From the NCBI GenBank assembly GCA_020073285.1, contig JAIQFM010000035.1, positions 1-32,468 of the forward strand: a stretch of 32,468 nt of DNA, in the 5' to 3' direction. The stretch comes from Terriglobia bacterium (GTDB lineage Bacteria; Acidobacteriota; Terriglobia; Terriglobales; Acidobacteriaceae). The notes beneath the pieces are model-generated. The model ran no database searches. It saw only the letters and a list, made by a program, of their open reading frames with translations, and was not told where the DNA came from. The stretch's first letter is position 1, and every line of letters starts with the position of its first letter. Positions 23,162 through 32,285 of this stretch are shown piece after piece. Made by a program: the position numbers and the translations under genes.

Positions 23162-23791
23162 TTAGAGGTGGCAAGTGGTGCAGAGAGCGGAGTTGGTGTT
23201 CGCTTTCCGCAGGAACGAACCGTTGGTCGGGTCGTGCGTGGTGTGGCAGGAGGAGCACTGCACGGTGTTGGCGGAACCGTATAGCGTCAGTCCCCCGCCG
23301 GTGACGGTCGCCACCGGCGTCAATTGCGCGTTCTTCGTCGGATCATGCGACATGTTGACCGGATGGTCATTCTGCAAGCCGAACGAATTTGCCGGATTGC
23401 CGACGGACACCGAACCTGTCGGCCCCGTGTTCGCCGTCAAGTTGGGGGTGGTCACGCCGTCGTGGCAGCTCATGCAGAGCAGCGAGTTCATGCGTGCGTC
23501 GGTGTTTTGCAGCGGCGTGGCTCCGCCGATTTCGGCCGCCTTGTTTTGCATGCTCGGCGAATCGTAAACGCCGAACGTCTGCGTGGAGAAGTCACGGTCC
23601 CAGAGCAGGATCTTGCCCGAAGCCGCGTTGCTACCGCCGGTGGCCGAGGCTCCGTCGTGCGACGCGTGGCAACCCTTACAGCCCTGGCTGTTAATGTCGT
23701 GCTTGGAGCCAATGACCTTTGACGTCTGTGCCCAGGCTGCGCTGGTGATCACGAATGTTGCCAGTACAACCAGGACGTTTGAGCACTTCAC
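23162..23791 (-). CDS. Secreted tetraheme c-type cytochrome (first paralogue)
   Basis: A 209-residue secreted cytochrome starting at GTG 23791, with AAAAGGAGG four bases upstream; an ATG at 23872 would add 27 residues overlapping the propeller gene and is rejected. The signal peptide is KCSNVLVVLATFVITSAAWA. Heme motifs are CKGCH, CMSCH, CSSCH and CTTCH. It shares with the tetraheme protein at 14554-15180 the landmarks ILLWDRDF, TFGVYDSPS, NDHPVNMSHDPTKNAQL and NTVQCSSCHTTHDP, and the same ending (CxxCHL). The two are clear paralogues bracketing the cluster. Probable role: small electron carrier for the large cytochromes or the outer-membrane barrel. It lies 55 bases after the first propeller gene and is followed by the intrinsic terminator. 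Confidence 0.92.
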   Translation of the reverse strand: MKCSNVLVVLATFVITSAAWAQTSKVIGSKHDINSQGCKGCHASHDGASATGGSNAASGKILLWDRDFSTQTFGVYDSPSMQNKAAEIGGATPLQNTDARMNSLLCMSCHDGVTTPNLTANTGPTGSVSVGNPANSFGLQNDHPVNMSHDPTKNAQLTPVATVTGGGLTLYGSANTVQCSSCHTTHDPTNGSFLRKANTNSALCTTCHL

Positions 23792-23846
23792 GAGTCCTCC
23801 TTTTGGTCCACAGTCGTGCAGACCAGGTGTTGGGGTGGGGATTCGA

Positions 23847-24950
23847 CTACGGGGCCGTCCCGGTCCGCACAACCGCCGTTTGTTCCGGGAAATACTGAAA
23901 AACCTGCAGGCGTCCGCGCCATTGGTCGGTTACATAGATCCGGTTGAATTTGTCGATCGCCATGCCGGCAATCAGAGCAAATTGGCCGGGTCCCGTGCCG
24001 TAATCGCCAACCGCCAGCAGCGGGTTCCCATCGGGAGTCAAGATCTGAAAATTGTTGAATTCGGCGTCGGCGACGTAGACATGCCCTTCGCTATCCAGCG
24101 CGATGCCCTTGGGGCGGACAAAATCGCCCGGGGTGACGCCATGTCGGCCGAACGTGCGCACGAATTTGCCGGCGGCGTCGAACACCTGCACCCGCTGATT
24201 CCAGGTGTCGGTGACGAACACCTGGCCATCGGCGCCGACCGCCACATTGCTCGGGGCGGAGAATTTGCCGGGTTCGGCTTTGCCCGGAGTGCTGGGCTCC
24301 CCGATCCGCTGCAGCAGACGAAAGGAAGTGGTGTCGAAGATCGCCACTCGGTTGGCCTTCGCGTCGGTGACGTACAAACGATGAAGGCGGTTATCGAGGG
24401 CGATGCCGGCGGGTCGCTGCAAGTCGTCCACACCAAACACCGCGAGCACTGCGCCGTCGGAGCGGAAACACGTAATCTGGTGCAGCGCCGCATCGGAGAC
24501 GAAGAGCCGGTCGTCGTCGTCGATGGCCAGTCCGATGGGGAGTGCCAGGCGCGCCGGAGGCCGGTCGCCACGATACTCCACCCGCTTTTGTTCCAGGTTG
24601 AAGACGAATACCGCGTGATTGGCGGCGTCGGCCACATAGATCTGGCGCTTGGAATCGACTGCCACGCCATAGGGCGATTTCAAGGTTTGCCGCCGTGCCG
24701 GAGGCCTGGCCCCCGCCGCGCGATCCATCCAACTCCGCTTGGGAACGCCGACAACGTCGTCCGTTGCCGTGATCTGGGCGAGGTAGGCGATTCGGCGCCG
24801 CTGCGGTGGTTGCGGCCACACCAGGTTGCTGGTATCGACCGGCACTTCCTGCTTTTGCTTCTTGCTGCCGCCGGATAGCATGGTAGCGGGTACCAGCAGA
24901 CACAACGTCAGGCATGCGCGGAACAGGTATTGATAACTTCTGCGGCTCAT
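23847..24950 (-). CDS. Secreted NHL-repeat six-bladed beta-propeller protein (first copy)
   Basis: A 367-residue protein. The ATG at 24950 is chosen because the signal-peptide-like start RRSYQYLFRACLTLCLLVPA follows; the longer frame from 25139 runs into non-coding sequence. There is no lipobox cysteine. Six NHL-type blades are visible: SPYGVAVDSKRQIYVADAAN, LPIGLAIDDDDRLFVSDAAL, RPAGIALDNRLHRLYVTDAK, APSNVAVGADGQVFVTDTWN, RPKGIALDSEGHVYVADAEF and LIAGMAIDKFNRIYVTDQWR. It shares the RRRIAYLAQI-like N-terminal motif with the second propeller. It is the first gene of the cytochrome cluster, so the main promoter should lie between 24951 and the divergent transketolase gene. Likely a periplasmic or surface scaffold for the cytochromes; the function is inferred from context. 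Confidence 0.86.
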   Translation of the reverse strand: MSRRSYQYLFRACLTLCLLVPATMLSGGSKKQKQEVPVDTSNLVWPQPPQRRRIAYLAQITATDDVVGVPKRSWMDRAAGARPPARRQTLKSPYGVAVDSKRQIYVADAANHAVFVFNLEQKRVEYRGDRPPARLALPIGLAIDDDDRLFVSDAALHQITCFRSDGAVLAVFGVDDLQRPAGIALDNRLHRLYVTDAKANRVAIFDTTSFRLLQRIGEPSTPGKAEPGKFSAPSNVAVGADGQVFVTDTWNQRVQVFDAAGKFVRTFGRHGVTPGDFVRPKGIALDSEGHVYVADAEFNNFQILTPDGNPLLAVGDYGTGPGQFALIAGMAIDKFNRIYVTDQWRGRLQVFQYFPEQTAVVRTGTAP

Positions 24951-25621
24951 GAGTGGCGCTCTCAAGTGAGTTGGTTCTCGGACAATAATTGCCATGCGGC
25001 CGACCGCCCTTCCAGTCGGCTGCCGCGGTGTCCCTGCGCTGCCTGGTCCTTGCTGCGCGCAGAGAATACACACCAAATCTACGGAACGATTGCGCAGGAC
25101 TTGGGGGTGGCCTTCGCAACCGCCAACTGGCCAAACCACGCTGACTTACCAGAAAGCCACGCGAAGACGCGTAGCGCGAGGCCAGTTCCGGATTCGTGGA
25201 GTGTCGCTCACCACAAATGCGTGATGGCAGACTACTCTCGAAAATGCCGTAGCACACAGGGACATAAAGTCTCTAGGGATGAATTTCTCTAGCCACGCCC
25301 GGAACGTCGATGCTCGTCCCTAATTGCTGGCAATCATTGCGCCCGCCTTGCCTAGCTCGCCTCCCTCCCGCCGCATCGATTCCCAGCCTGCAGGGCCGAC
25401 GGTCGCAACGGCTGATCCCATGGGATTCAACCGGCGCGGGATGCCCCATCGCCACGCGAGCCACTTTGCGGTCTATCCATATCTCTCCCCACAAGGACTA
25501 CTTGGGTGGCTTTATACTGTCATGGTGTAGAGCCCTGAAGGAACGACGCCGGCAGTTTCGTAAGAATCGTTGTTGCGGTGCGCGCGCTCCCGTTCTGTTG
25601 CCATTTTTCTGTGGGGGAAGT
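24951..25621. other. Divergent intergenic region between cytochrome cluster and pentose-phosphate operon
   Basis: About 670 bases without a convincing gene. Open frames extending into it lack ribosome sites and have no recognisable protein features. It should hold the promoters of both flanking operons. A possible -10 element TATACT at 25513-25518 faces transketolase, but no good -35 is seen. CTCTAG occurs twice (around 25271-25292). No tRNA, riboswitch or strong hairpin was recognised. Confidence 0.6.
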
Positions 25622-27697
25622 ATGGCAAGTGTTGCAGACACTGCGGTAGACCTTGACGAACTGTGCGTCAACACCATTCGCACGCTGGCGATTGATGCCG
25701 TCCAGCGGGCCAACTCGGGTCATCCCGGTACGCCCATGGGCATGGCGCCCACCGTGTATGCCTTGTGGCAGCGCGTGCTGCGCTTCGATCCCGAAGATCC
25801 GATCTGGCCGAATCGCGATCGCTTTGTCCTGTCCGCCGGCCACGCCTCCATGCTGCTGTACGCAATCCTGCACTTGGTCGGCGCCAAGGCGGTGGATCCC
25901 GATTACGAGGTTCTCGGCCGGCCCAGTGTGTCGCTGGACGACATCCGAAATTTCCGCCAGTTCGGCAGCCGGGCAGCGGGCCATCCGGAATACCGCTGGA
26001 CCTCGGGCGTGGAAACCACGACGGGGCCGCTGGGGCAGGGCGTAGCCACCAGTGTCGGCATGGCCATCGCGGGCAAGTGGCTCGCCGCACGCTATAACCG
26101 GCCAGGTTTCGACATCTTCGATTACACCGTCTACAGCCTGTGCGGCGACGGCTGCATGATGGAGGGTGTCTCCAGCGAAGCGGCGTCGCTGGCAGGGCAT
26201 CTGAGGCTCGACAATCTCTGCTGGATCTACGACGACAACCACATAACCATTGAGGGCCCGACCAGCATCGCTTTCACGGAAGACGTGGGCGCGCGCTTCG
26301 CTGCTTATGGCTGGAACGTGCTGCGAGTCGGCGACGCCACCAGTGTCGGAGCGGTCGAAGACGCCCTGCAGGCGGCCAAGACGACCCAGGACCGCCCCAC
26401 GCTGATCATCGTTGCCAGCCATATCGGATACGGGTCCCCGCACCGTCAGGACACCTCCGCCGCGCACGGCGAACCGCTGGGAGAAGAGGAAATCAGGCTT
26501 ACCAAGCGCGCCTACGGATGGCCGGAGGACGCCAAGTTTCTGGTTCCCGACGGCGTCTACGATCACTTCCGCCAAGGCATCGGCAAGAAGGGACGTGGGC
26601 TGCGCCTGGCCTGGGAAGCCAAGTTCAAGGAGTACGAAAAGGCGCACCCGCGGCTCGCCGATGAAGTCCAGCGCATACAGCGGCGCGATCTGCCGGATGA
26701 CTGGGACAAGAGCGTGCCGGTGTTTCCCGCCGACGCTAAAGGAGTGGCGGGGCGCGACTCGTCGGCCAAGGTGCTGAACGCGGTGGCACAGAGCATACCG
26801 TGGTTGATTGGTGGCTCCGCCGACCTGTCGCCGTCCACCAAAACGCGCTTGACCTTTGATGGCGCCGGCGATTTCCAGGCCGGCAACTACGCCGGGCGGA
26901 ACCTCCACTTCGGCGTGCGCGAGCATGCCATGGGTGCCGTCCTCAACGGGCTTGCGCTGTCGAAACTAAGGCCGTTCGGGTCAGGGTTTCTCGTCTTCAG
27001 CGATTACGGGCGCGGCGCAGTGCGGCTCAGCGCGCTGATGGAGATCCCGGTGATCCACATCTTCACGCACGATTCGATCGGAGTCGGCGAGGACGGGCCG
27101 ACCCACCAGCCGATCGAGCACCTCGCCTCGCTGCGCGCCATCCCGCACTTGATCGTGCTGCGTCCCGGCGACGCGAACGAAACGGCCGAGGCGTGGAAGG
27201 TGATCCTGCGCTTAAAACGGCAACCCGTGGCCTTGATTCTTTCACGCCAAGCCCTGCCGACCCTGGACCGTACGAAATACGCGCCGGCATCGGGCGTCGC
27301 TCAGGGGGCGTACGTGCTGGCTGACGCCGCCCCCGGCACGCCAGAAGTGATCCTGATGGCGACCGGCAGCGAGGTCTCCCTGTGCGTGTCCGCGTTTGAG
27401 CAGCTCAAGTCGGAGGGTATTCGTGCGCGCGTGGTGAGCATGCCTTCCTGGGAGCTGTTCGAGCGGCAATCGCAGGAGTATCGCGATCTTGTTTTGCCGC
27501 CTTCGGTGCAGGCACGCGTCGCGGTGGAGCAGGCGTCCACCATGGGGTGGGCGCGGTACACCGGCACTACCGGCGCCATCCTCGGCATGAAGACCTTCGG
27601 TGCCTCAGCGCCCCTGAAGGTGTTACAGGAGGAGTTCGGATTCACCAAGGACCACGTAGTGACGGCCGCCAAGCAGCAACTGGGGCAGAGGAGCTAG
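25622..27697 (+). CDS. tkt: Transketolase
   Basis: A 691-residue thiamine-diphosphate enzyme that moves two-carbon ketol units between sugar phosphates in the pentose-phosphate pathway. The ATG at 25622 has a GGGGGAAG site directly upstream; a longer in-frame opening from 25310 is not coding-like. Motifs: RTLAIDAVQRANSGHPGTPM at the N-terminus, the ThDP/Mg motif GDGCMMEGVSSEAASLAGHL with WIYDDNHITIEG after it, GVREHAMGAVLNGLAL (the glutamate that activates ThDP), and THDSIGVGEDGPTHQPIEHL in the second half. Length and domain order are normal. First gene of the operon; rpiB follows after three bases. Confidence 0.95.
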   Translation: MASVADTAVDLDELCVNTIRTLAIDAVQRANSGHPGTPMGMAPTVYALWQRVLRFDPEDPIWPNRDRFVLSAGHASMLLYAILHLVGAKAVDPDYEVLGRPSVSLDDIRNFRQFGSRAAGHPEYRWTSGVETTTGPLGQGVATSVGMAIAGKWLAARYNRPGFDIFDYTVYSLCGDGCMMEGVSSEAASLAGHLRLDNLCWIYDDNHITIEGPTSIAFTEDVGARFAAYGWNVLRVGDATSVGAVEDALQAAKTTQDRPTLIIVASHIGYGSPHRQDTSAAHGEPLGEEEIRLTKRAYGWPEDAKFLVPDGVYDHFRQGIGKKGRGLRLAWEAKFKEYEKAHPRLADEVQRIQRRDLPDDWDKSVPVFPADAKGVAGRDSSAKVLNAVAQSIPWLIGGSADLSPSTKTRLTFDGAGDFQAGNYAGRNLHFGVREHAMGAVLNGLALSKLRPFGSGFLVFSDYGRGAVRLSALMEIPVIHIFTHDSIGVGEDGPTHQPIEHLASLRAIPHLIVLRPGDANETAEAWKVILRLKRQPVALILSRQALPTLDRTKYAPASGVAQGAYVLADAAPGTPEVILMATGSEVSLCVSAFEQLKSEGIRARVVSMPSWELFERQSQEYRDLVLPPSVQARVAVEQASTMGWARYTGTTGAILGMKTFGASAPLKVLQEEFGFTKDHVVTAAKQQLGQRS

Positions 27698-27700
27698 AGG

Positions 27701-28189
27701 ATGCGCATCTGCGTCGGAGCAGACCACGCCGGCTTTGCTTTGAAGGAAATCGTCCGCAAGTTCTTGGCGGAGCTCGGCCATGAAGTGGACGACCTCGGAA
27801 CTCATAGCACCGACCCGGTCGATTATCCGGCCTATGCGGAAGCGGTCGTGAATGCGGTCCTCGCGGGCAACAACGAGCGCGGCGTGCTGATTTGCGGCAG
27901 TGGCGTAGGCGCATCGGTGGCTGCCAACAAGATTCCCGGCGCTCGTGCCGGTTTGTGTCACGACACCTACTCCGCCCACCAAGGCGTGGAGCACGATCAC
28001 ATGAACGTGCTCGTTCTGGGAGGCAGAGTGATCGGCGAAGAAACGGCCCGCGAGTTAGTCCGCGCCTTCGTAAATGCGCAATGTAGCCAAGAGGAACGTC
28101 ACCTTCGCCGCCTCGCCGAAATCGCCGCGATCGAGAAACGGTATTGCGGCCGGTCGTCGCCGCCGGCGGGAAAGAGCACGGGATTATGA
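27701..28189 (+). CDS. rpiB: Ribose-5-phosphate isomerase B
   Basis: A 162-residue RpiB/LacAB-family isomerase interconverting ribose 5-phosphate and ribulose 5-phosphate. Signatures are [13 protein letters not shown] at the start, the active-site segment [18 protein letters not shown] with its cysteine, and [20 protein letters not shown] (catalytic and phosphate-binding histidines). The C-terminal 20 residues ([16 protein letters not shown]) go beyond the usual end. The stop overlaps the next gene's ATG (ATGA), so translation of the two is coupled. Confidence 0.93.
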   Translation: MRICVGADHAGFALKEIVRKFLAELGHEVDDLGTHSTDPVDYPAYAEAVVNAVLAGNNERGVLICGSGVGASVAANKIPGARAGLCHDTYSAHQGVEHDHMNVLVLGGRVIGEETARELVRAFVNAQCSQEERHLRRLAEIAAIEKRYCGRSSPPAGKSTGL

Positions 28190-31053
28190 CCAGCGCAGCC
28201 ATTGAAAAAGAGTTCCCCATCAATCCGCTCAAGGCTCTGCTGAGCTATGGCCAGTCGGTATGGCTGGACTTTATTCGCCGCAGCCTGATTACCAGCGGCG
28301 AGCTGGGACGTTTGGTGGAAGAGGACGGCTTGCGGGGCGTAACCTCGAACCCGGCCATCTTCGAAAAAGCCATTGTCGGCAGCACCGATTACCGGGACAT
28401 CCTGAGCGCGACGCGATTCCGCGATCTGGATGCCAAGGCGCTGTACGAGGAGATAGCTGTCCGCGATATTCGCGACGCGGCTGATGTGCTGCGCGCGATT
28501 TACGACAGCTCCAAGGCACGCGACGGCTACGTCAGCCTGGAAGTCTCTCCCACGCTGGCGCACGACACGGAAGGCACGCTGGACGAAGCGCGGCGGCTTT
28601 GGAAGACCGTCGGACGTCCCAACCTGCTGATCAAGGTTCCCGCCACGGCGGAAGGGATTCCCGCCATCCGCCAACTCATCGGCGAAGCCATCAACGTCAA
28701 CGTCACATTGCTGTTCGCGCAATCGGTGTACGAGCGGGTGGCGGAGGCGTTCATCGCAGGCCTCGAGGAACGCCAGGCCGGTGGCCAGGACGTCAGGAAC
28801 ATCGCCAGCGTGGCCAGCTTTTTCATCAGCCGCATTGACACGGCGGTGGATGCCCTGCTGAGCGCGGAAATCAAGACATCGACCGATGCCGGCCAGCGTG
28901 CCCGCCTGACCGGGCTGCTGGGCAAGACGGCGATCGCCAACGCCAAGATCACCTACCAGCGCGCGTGCGAAATCTACTCCAGCCAGCGCTGGAAGCGACT
29001 TGCCGAGCGGGGCGCCCAGAGCCAGCGCCTGCTGTGGGCGAGCACCAGCACCAAGAACCCGAGCTACCGCGACGTGATTTATGTCGAGGAGTTGATCGGG
29101 GCGGACACCGTCAACACCATTCCGCCGGCGACCTTCAACGGCTTCCGCGATCACGGCAACTTGCGCAAGAGCCTGACCGAAGACCTGGAAGGCGCGTTCG
29201 CCACCATGGAAGCGCTGGGCAAGGTCGGGATTTCCATGAAGGAAGTCACCGGCAAGCTGCTGGTGGAAGGCGTCCAGCAATTCGCCACCGCGTTCGATCA
29301 ACTGCTCAAGTCCACTGGCCGGCGGCTGGAAACGCACGAGTCCGTCAAGATCAATCGTCAGACCTACAAGATGCCACAGGATCTCGCCGCGGCCGTCCAA
29401 GCCACGCTCGACGACTGGAAGACGCGGGAGAAAGCGCGGCGGCTCTGGCGGGGCGACGCCTCGCTGTGGACCGGCGCCGATGAAGCCAACTGGCTGGGGT
29501 GGATGGGCATCAGCGACGATCAACTGGCGCACCTCCAGCATCTGCAGGGCATCGCGGAAGAGGTCAGGACCGCCGGGTTCAAGCACGCGTTGTTGTTGGG
29601 GATGGGCGGATCCAGCCTTTGCCCCGAGGTCATGCGCCGGACCTTCGGCAAGATTGCCGGTTCGCCGGAACTGCACGTGCTGGACTCCACCGATCCGGCG
29701 CAGATCAAGACCATCGAAAGCCGGATTGACTACCAGAGCACCGTGTTCATCGTGTCGAGCAAGTCCGGCGGCACGCTGGAACCGAACATTTTCAAGCAGT
29801 ACTTCTTCGAGCGCGCCCAGCGGGAGTTGGGAGCTGCCGAAGCCGGCAACCGGTTCATCGCCATCACCGATCCAGGCTCGATCATGCAGCACGTGGCGGA
29901 AAGCGATCGCTTCCGTCATATCTTTTATGGGCTGAAGAGCATCGGCGGGCGCTACTCGGCGCTGTCCGACTTCGGCATGGTACCGGCAGCCATCATGGGC
30001 GTGGACCTGCCGCGCTTCCTCAACGCGACGGAAGAAATGGTGCACGCCTGCGGCGCCACTGTACCGGTCGAGGAGAATCCCGGCATCGTGCTGGGCGCGA
30101 TCCTGGGTACGCTCGGCGTCGGCGGCCGTGACAAGGTCACGATCGTAACTTCGCCCGGCATTTTCGACCTGGGTGCTTGGCTGGAGCAGTTGCTTGCCGA
30201 ATCCACCGGCAAGATCGGCAAAGGCCTCATCCCCGTGGACCGCGAGCGATTGGGCAAGCCGGAGGTGTACGGCGACGATCGCGTCTTCGCCTACCTGCGG
30301 CTTGACTCGGAGCCGGACAAATCCCAGGACGCGGCCGTCGCGGCGCTGGAAGAGGCCGGACAGCCGGTGGTGCGCATTGCGGTGCAGCATCAGTACAGCC
30401 TGGGCGAGGAATTCTTCCGCTGGGAAATCGCAACCGCCGTGGCGGGCTCCGTGATTGGGATCAATCCATTCAATCAGCCGGACGTCGAGGCGAGTAAGGT
30501 CAAAACCCGTGAGCTGATGAACGCTCCGACGGGTTCTGCCAGAAACGAGACCCCCGTGTTCAAGTCCAACGGGATCAGTATTTTTGCGGCTGCCAGGGCG
30601 GCTTCCGCACGGAGTGGCGCAAATTCGCTGAGTAGTGTGCTGAATCAGTTTTTTGCCAGCGCGCGGCCAGGCGATTACTGCGCAATCCTGACCTACCTCA
30701 ATCCCACAAAAAATGTCACCGAAATGGTGCAGGAGATTCGGCGCGCAATTCTTGACCGCAAACATATTGCGACATGCGCCGGCATCGGTCCGAGGTTTCT
30801 GCATTCCACAGGGCAAGCTTACAAAGGTGGTCCAAACACCGGCATGTTTTTGCAGATCACCAGCGACCATGAACCAGATCTTGAAGTGCCGGAGCATTCC
30901 TACAGTTTCGGCAAGGTCATAGATGCAACCGCACGCGGCGATTTTGAAGTGCTGATTGAAAGGGGACGCCGCGCGCTGCGGGTTCATTTGGAGCAGGACA
31001 CCGAGACAGGATTACGAAAACTGGAGCGGGCAATTTCTGAAGCACTTGGCTGA
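28186..31053 (+). CDS. Bifunctional transaldolase / glucose-6-phosphate isomerase
   Basis: A 955-residue fusion. The ATG at 28186 overlaps the rpiB stop; an ATG-less extension to 28144 is not needed. Residues 1 to about 375 are transaldolase: [18 protein letters not shown], then [16 protein letters not shown] with the Schiff-base lysine near residue 148, and [17 protein letters not shown]. From about residue 400 on it is phosphoglucose isomerase: [20 protein letters not shown] near 470, [19 protein letters not shown] near 525, and [10 protein letters not shown]. The fusion type is known from Acidobacteriota and other bacteria. It links the non-oxidative pentose-phosphate branch to glycolysis in one polypeptide. 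The last third (from about 30540) appears slightly less GC-rich, without any frame break. Confidence 0.94.
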   Translation: MTSAAIEKEFPINPLKALLSYGQSVWLDFIRRSLITSGELGRLVEEDGLRGVTSNPAIFEKAIVGSTDYRDILSATRFRDLDAKALYEEIAVRDIRDAADVLRAIYDSSKARDGYVSLEVSPTLAHDTEGTLDEARRLWKTVGRPNLLIKVPATAEGIPAIRQLIGEAINVNVTLLFAQSVYERVAEAFIAGLEERQAGGQDVRNIASVASFFISRIDTAVDALLSAEIKTSTDAGQRARLTGLLGKTAIANAKITYQRACEIYSSQRWKRLAERGAQSQRLLWASTSTKNPSYRDVIYVEELIGADTVNTIPPATFNGFRDHGNLRKSLTEDLEGAFATMEALGKVGISMKEVTGKLLVEGVQQFATAFDQLLKSTGRRLETHESVKINRQTYKMPQDLAAAVQATLDDWKTREKARRLWRGDASLWTGADEANWLGWMGISDDQLAHLQHLQGIAEEVRTAGFKHALLLGMGGSSLCPEVMRRTFGKIAGSPELHVLDSTDPAQIKTIESRIDYQSTVFIVSSKSGGTLEPNIFKQYFFERAQRELGAAEAGNRFIAITDPGSIMQHVAESDRFRHIFYGLKSIGGRYSALSDFGMVPAAIMGVDLPRFLNATEEMVHACGATVPVEENPGIVLGAILGTLGVGGRDKVTIVTSPGIFDLGAWLEQLLAESTGKIGKGLIPVDRERLGKPEVYGDDRVFAYLRLDSEPDKSQDAAVAALEEAGQPVVRIAVQHQYSLGEEFFRWEIATAVAGSVIGINPFNQPDVEASKVKTRELMNAPTGSARNETPVFKSNGISIFAAARAASARSGANSLSSVLNQFFASARPGDYCAILTYLNPTKNVTEMVQEIRRAILDRKHIATCAGIGPRFLHSTGQAYKGGPNTGMFLQITSDHEPDLEVPEHSYSFGKVIDATARGDFEVLIERGRRALRVHLEQDTETGLRKLERAISEALG

Positions 31054-31062
31054 GAGGCCGGC

Positions 31063-32082
31063 ATGCAGCTTGGAATCATTGGGTTGGGACGGATGGGCGG
31101 GAATATTGCCCGCCGGCTGATGGCGAATGGCCACAGCTGCGTTGTCTATGACACGAAAAAATCCGCGGTCGAAGAACTGGCGAAAGAGGGCGCCTCCGGA
31201 GCGAGCGATCTGAGCAATTTCACCGCTCAACTTCAGAAACCCCGGGCGGTCTGGATTATGCTGCCGGCCGGTGAAATCACCGAGAACACCATCGTTGAAT
31301 TATCGGCTCTCCTGCAGCCCGGGGACGTCGTGATTGACGGCGGAAATTCCTGGTATCGTGACGACATCCGCCGGGCACAAATGCTCCGGGCCAAGGGCGT
31401 GCATTTCATCGATGTGGGGACGAGCGGTGGCGTCTGGGTCCTTCAGCGCGGTTACTGCATGATGATCGGCGGCGAGCCGGCGGTGGTCAAACACCTCGAT
31501 CCCATCTTCAAGACGCTGGGGCCGGGCCTGGGCGATATTCCGCGCACCCCGGGCCGTGAGAAGCTCGGCGGCACCGCCGAGCAGGGCTACCTGCACTGCG
31601 GCCCCAACGGCGCCGTGCACTTCGTCAAGATGGTCCACAACGGGATCGAGTACGGTGTCATGGCGGCCTACGCCGAAGGGCTGGGCATCTTGCGCGACGC
31701 GAACGTGGGCAAGCAGGAACACGCCATCGACGCGGAGACGACGCCCCTGCGCGACCCGGAGCACTACCAGTACGATCTCAATCTGCGTGACATCTCCGAG
31801 GTGTGGCGGCGCGGCAGCGTCATCGCCTCCTGGTTGCTGGATCTGACGGCGGCCGCCTTGGTCAAAGATCCCGCGCTCGCGAAATTCGCGGGGCAGGTCT
31901 CGGACTCGGGCGAGGGCCGGTGGACGATCAAAGCCGCCATTGACGAGGCTGTGCCGGTGCCGGTCCTATCCGCCGCGCTGTACCAGCGCTTCAGCTCACG
32001 CGGCGAATCGGATTATCAGGACAAGCTTCTGTCGGCGATGCGCTACTACTTCGGCGGGCACGTGGAAAAGACGGCCAAGTGA
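31063..32082 (+). CDS. gnd: 6-phosphogluconate dehydrogenase, short (GndA/YqeC-like) form
   Basis: A 339-residue decarboxylating dehydrogenase that makes ribulose 5-phosphate. The ATG at 31063 follows GAGAGG. Motifs: Rossmann GLGRMGGNIARRL, IDGGNSWYRDD, GTSGGVWVLQRGY, and the catalytic lysine/histidine segment FVKMVHNGIEYG. It is much shorter than the usual 470-residue NADP enzymes, matching the short family. After the second beta strand it has YDTKKSA instead of the Asn-Arg-Thr seen in NADP-specific enzymes; the aspartate suggests NAD+ use (inference). Confidence 0.93.
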   Translation: MQLGIIGLGRMGGNIARRLMANGHSCVVYDTKKSAVEELAKEGASGASDLSNFTAQLQKPRAVWIMLPAGEITENTIVELSALLQPGDVVIDGGNSWYRDDIRRAQMLRAKGVHFIDVGTSGGVWVLQRGYCMMIGGEPAVVKHLDPIFKTLGPGLGDIPRTPGREKLGGTAEQGYLHCGPNGAVHFVKMVHNGIEYGVMAAYAEGLGILRDANVGKQEHAIDAETTPLRDPEHYQYDLNLRDISEVWRRGSVIASWLLDLTAAALVKDPALAKFAGQVSDSGEGRWTIKAAIDEAVPVPVLSAALYQRFSSRGESDYQDKLLSAMRYYFGGHVEKTAK

Positions 32083-32092
32083 AGAGGCATGT

Positions 32093-32215
32093 ATGAACCA
32101 TCTCCGTTCAGACGCGCTGGTTTTCTTGGCGTCACGGGCACTCGCCTCCAAAAAACCTCTTCCGTCGCTGCAGGCGATGATCAAATGGCTGAATGAACGG
32201 AGTGTCGGAGTATGA
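32093..32215 (+). CDS. Possible 40-residue protein between gnd and pgl
   Basis: An ATG at 32093 has GAAGAGG (32081-32087) at a good distance and starts a 40-codon frame (MNHLRSDALVFLASRALASK, then KPLPSLQAMIKWLNERSVGV). The predicted peptide is helical and mildly amphipathic. No family is recognised. The ribosome site and operon position support it; its length does not allow more certainty. Confidence 0.4.
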   Translation: MNHLRSDALVFLASRALASKKPLPSLQAMIKWLNERSVGV

Positions 32216-32285
32216 GAGTAATGGAGCAGCGGGTAAATGCATCACTCCACCACTCCAGTGCTCCCATCTTCCCTTAGGAGAGGCC

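Noticed and set aside
3822-25322. An 11-base match TAGGGACGAGC near 3823 and inverted near 25312, both intergenic
   Set aside because: Matches of this length are expected by chance in 32 kb; no longer similarity surrounds them, so no dispersed repeat is claimed.
25310-25621. N-terminal extension of transketolase from 25310
   Set aside because: The extra 104 residues are Arg/Cys/Pro-rich and unlike any transketolase; ATG 25622 has a ribosome site and gives normal length.
28099-30987. 962-codon open frame on the - strand opposite the Tal-Pgi fusion
   Set aside because: Antisense shadow; composition is not protein-like and the + strand carries all catalytic motifs of both enzymes.
30540-31060. 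Slightly lower GC in the last part of the Tal-Pgi gene
   Set aside because: Counted lines give about 53-57 percent, and other lines of the same gene also reach 57-58 percent; not enough to claim transfer or recombination.
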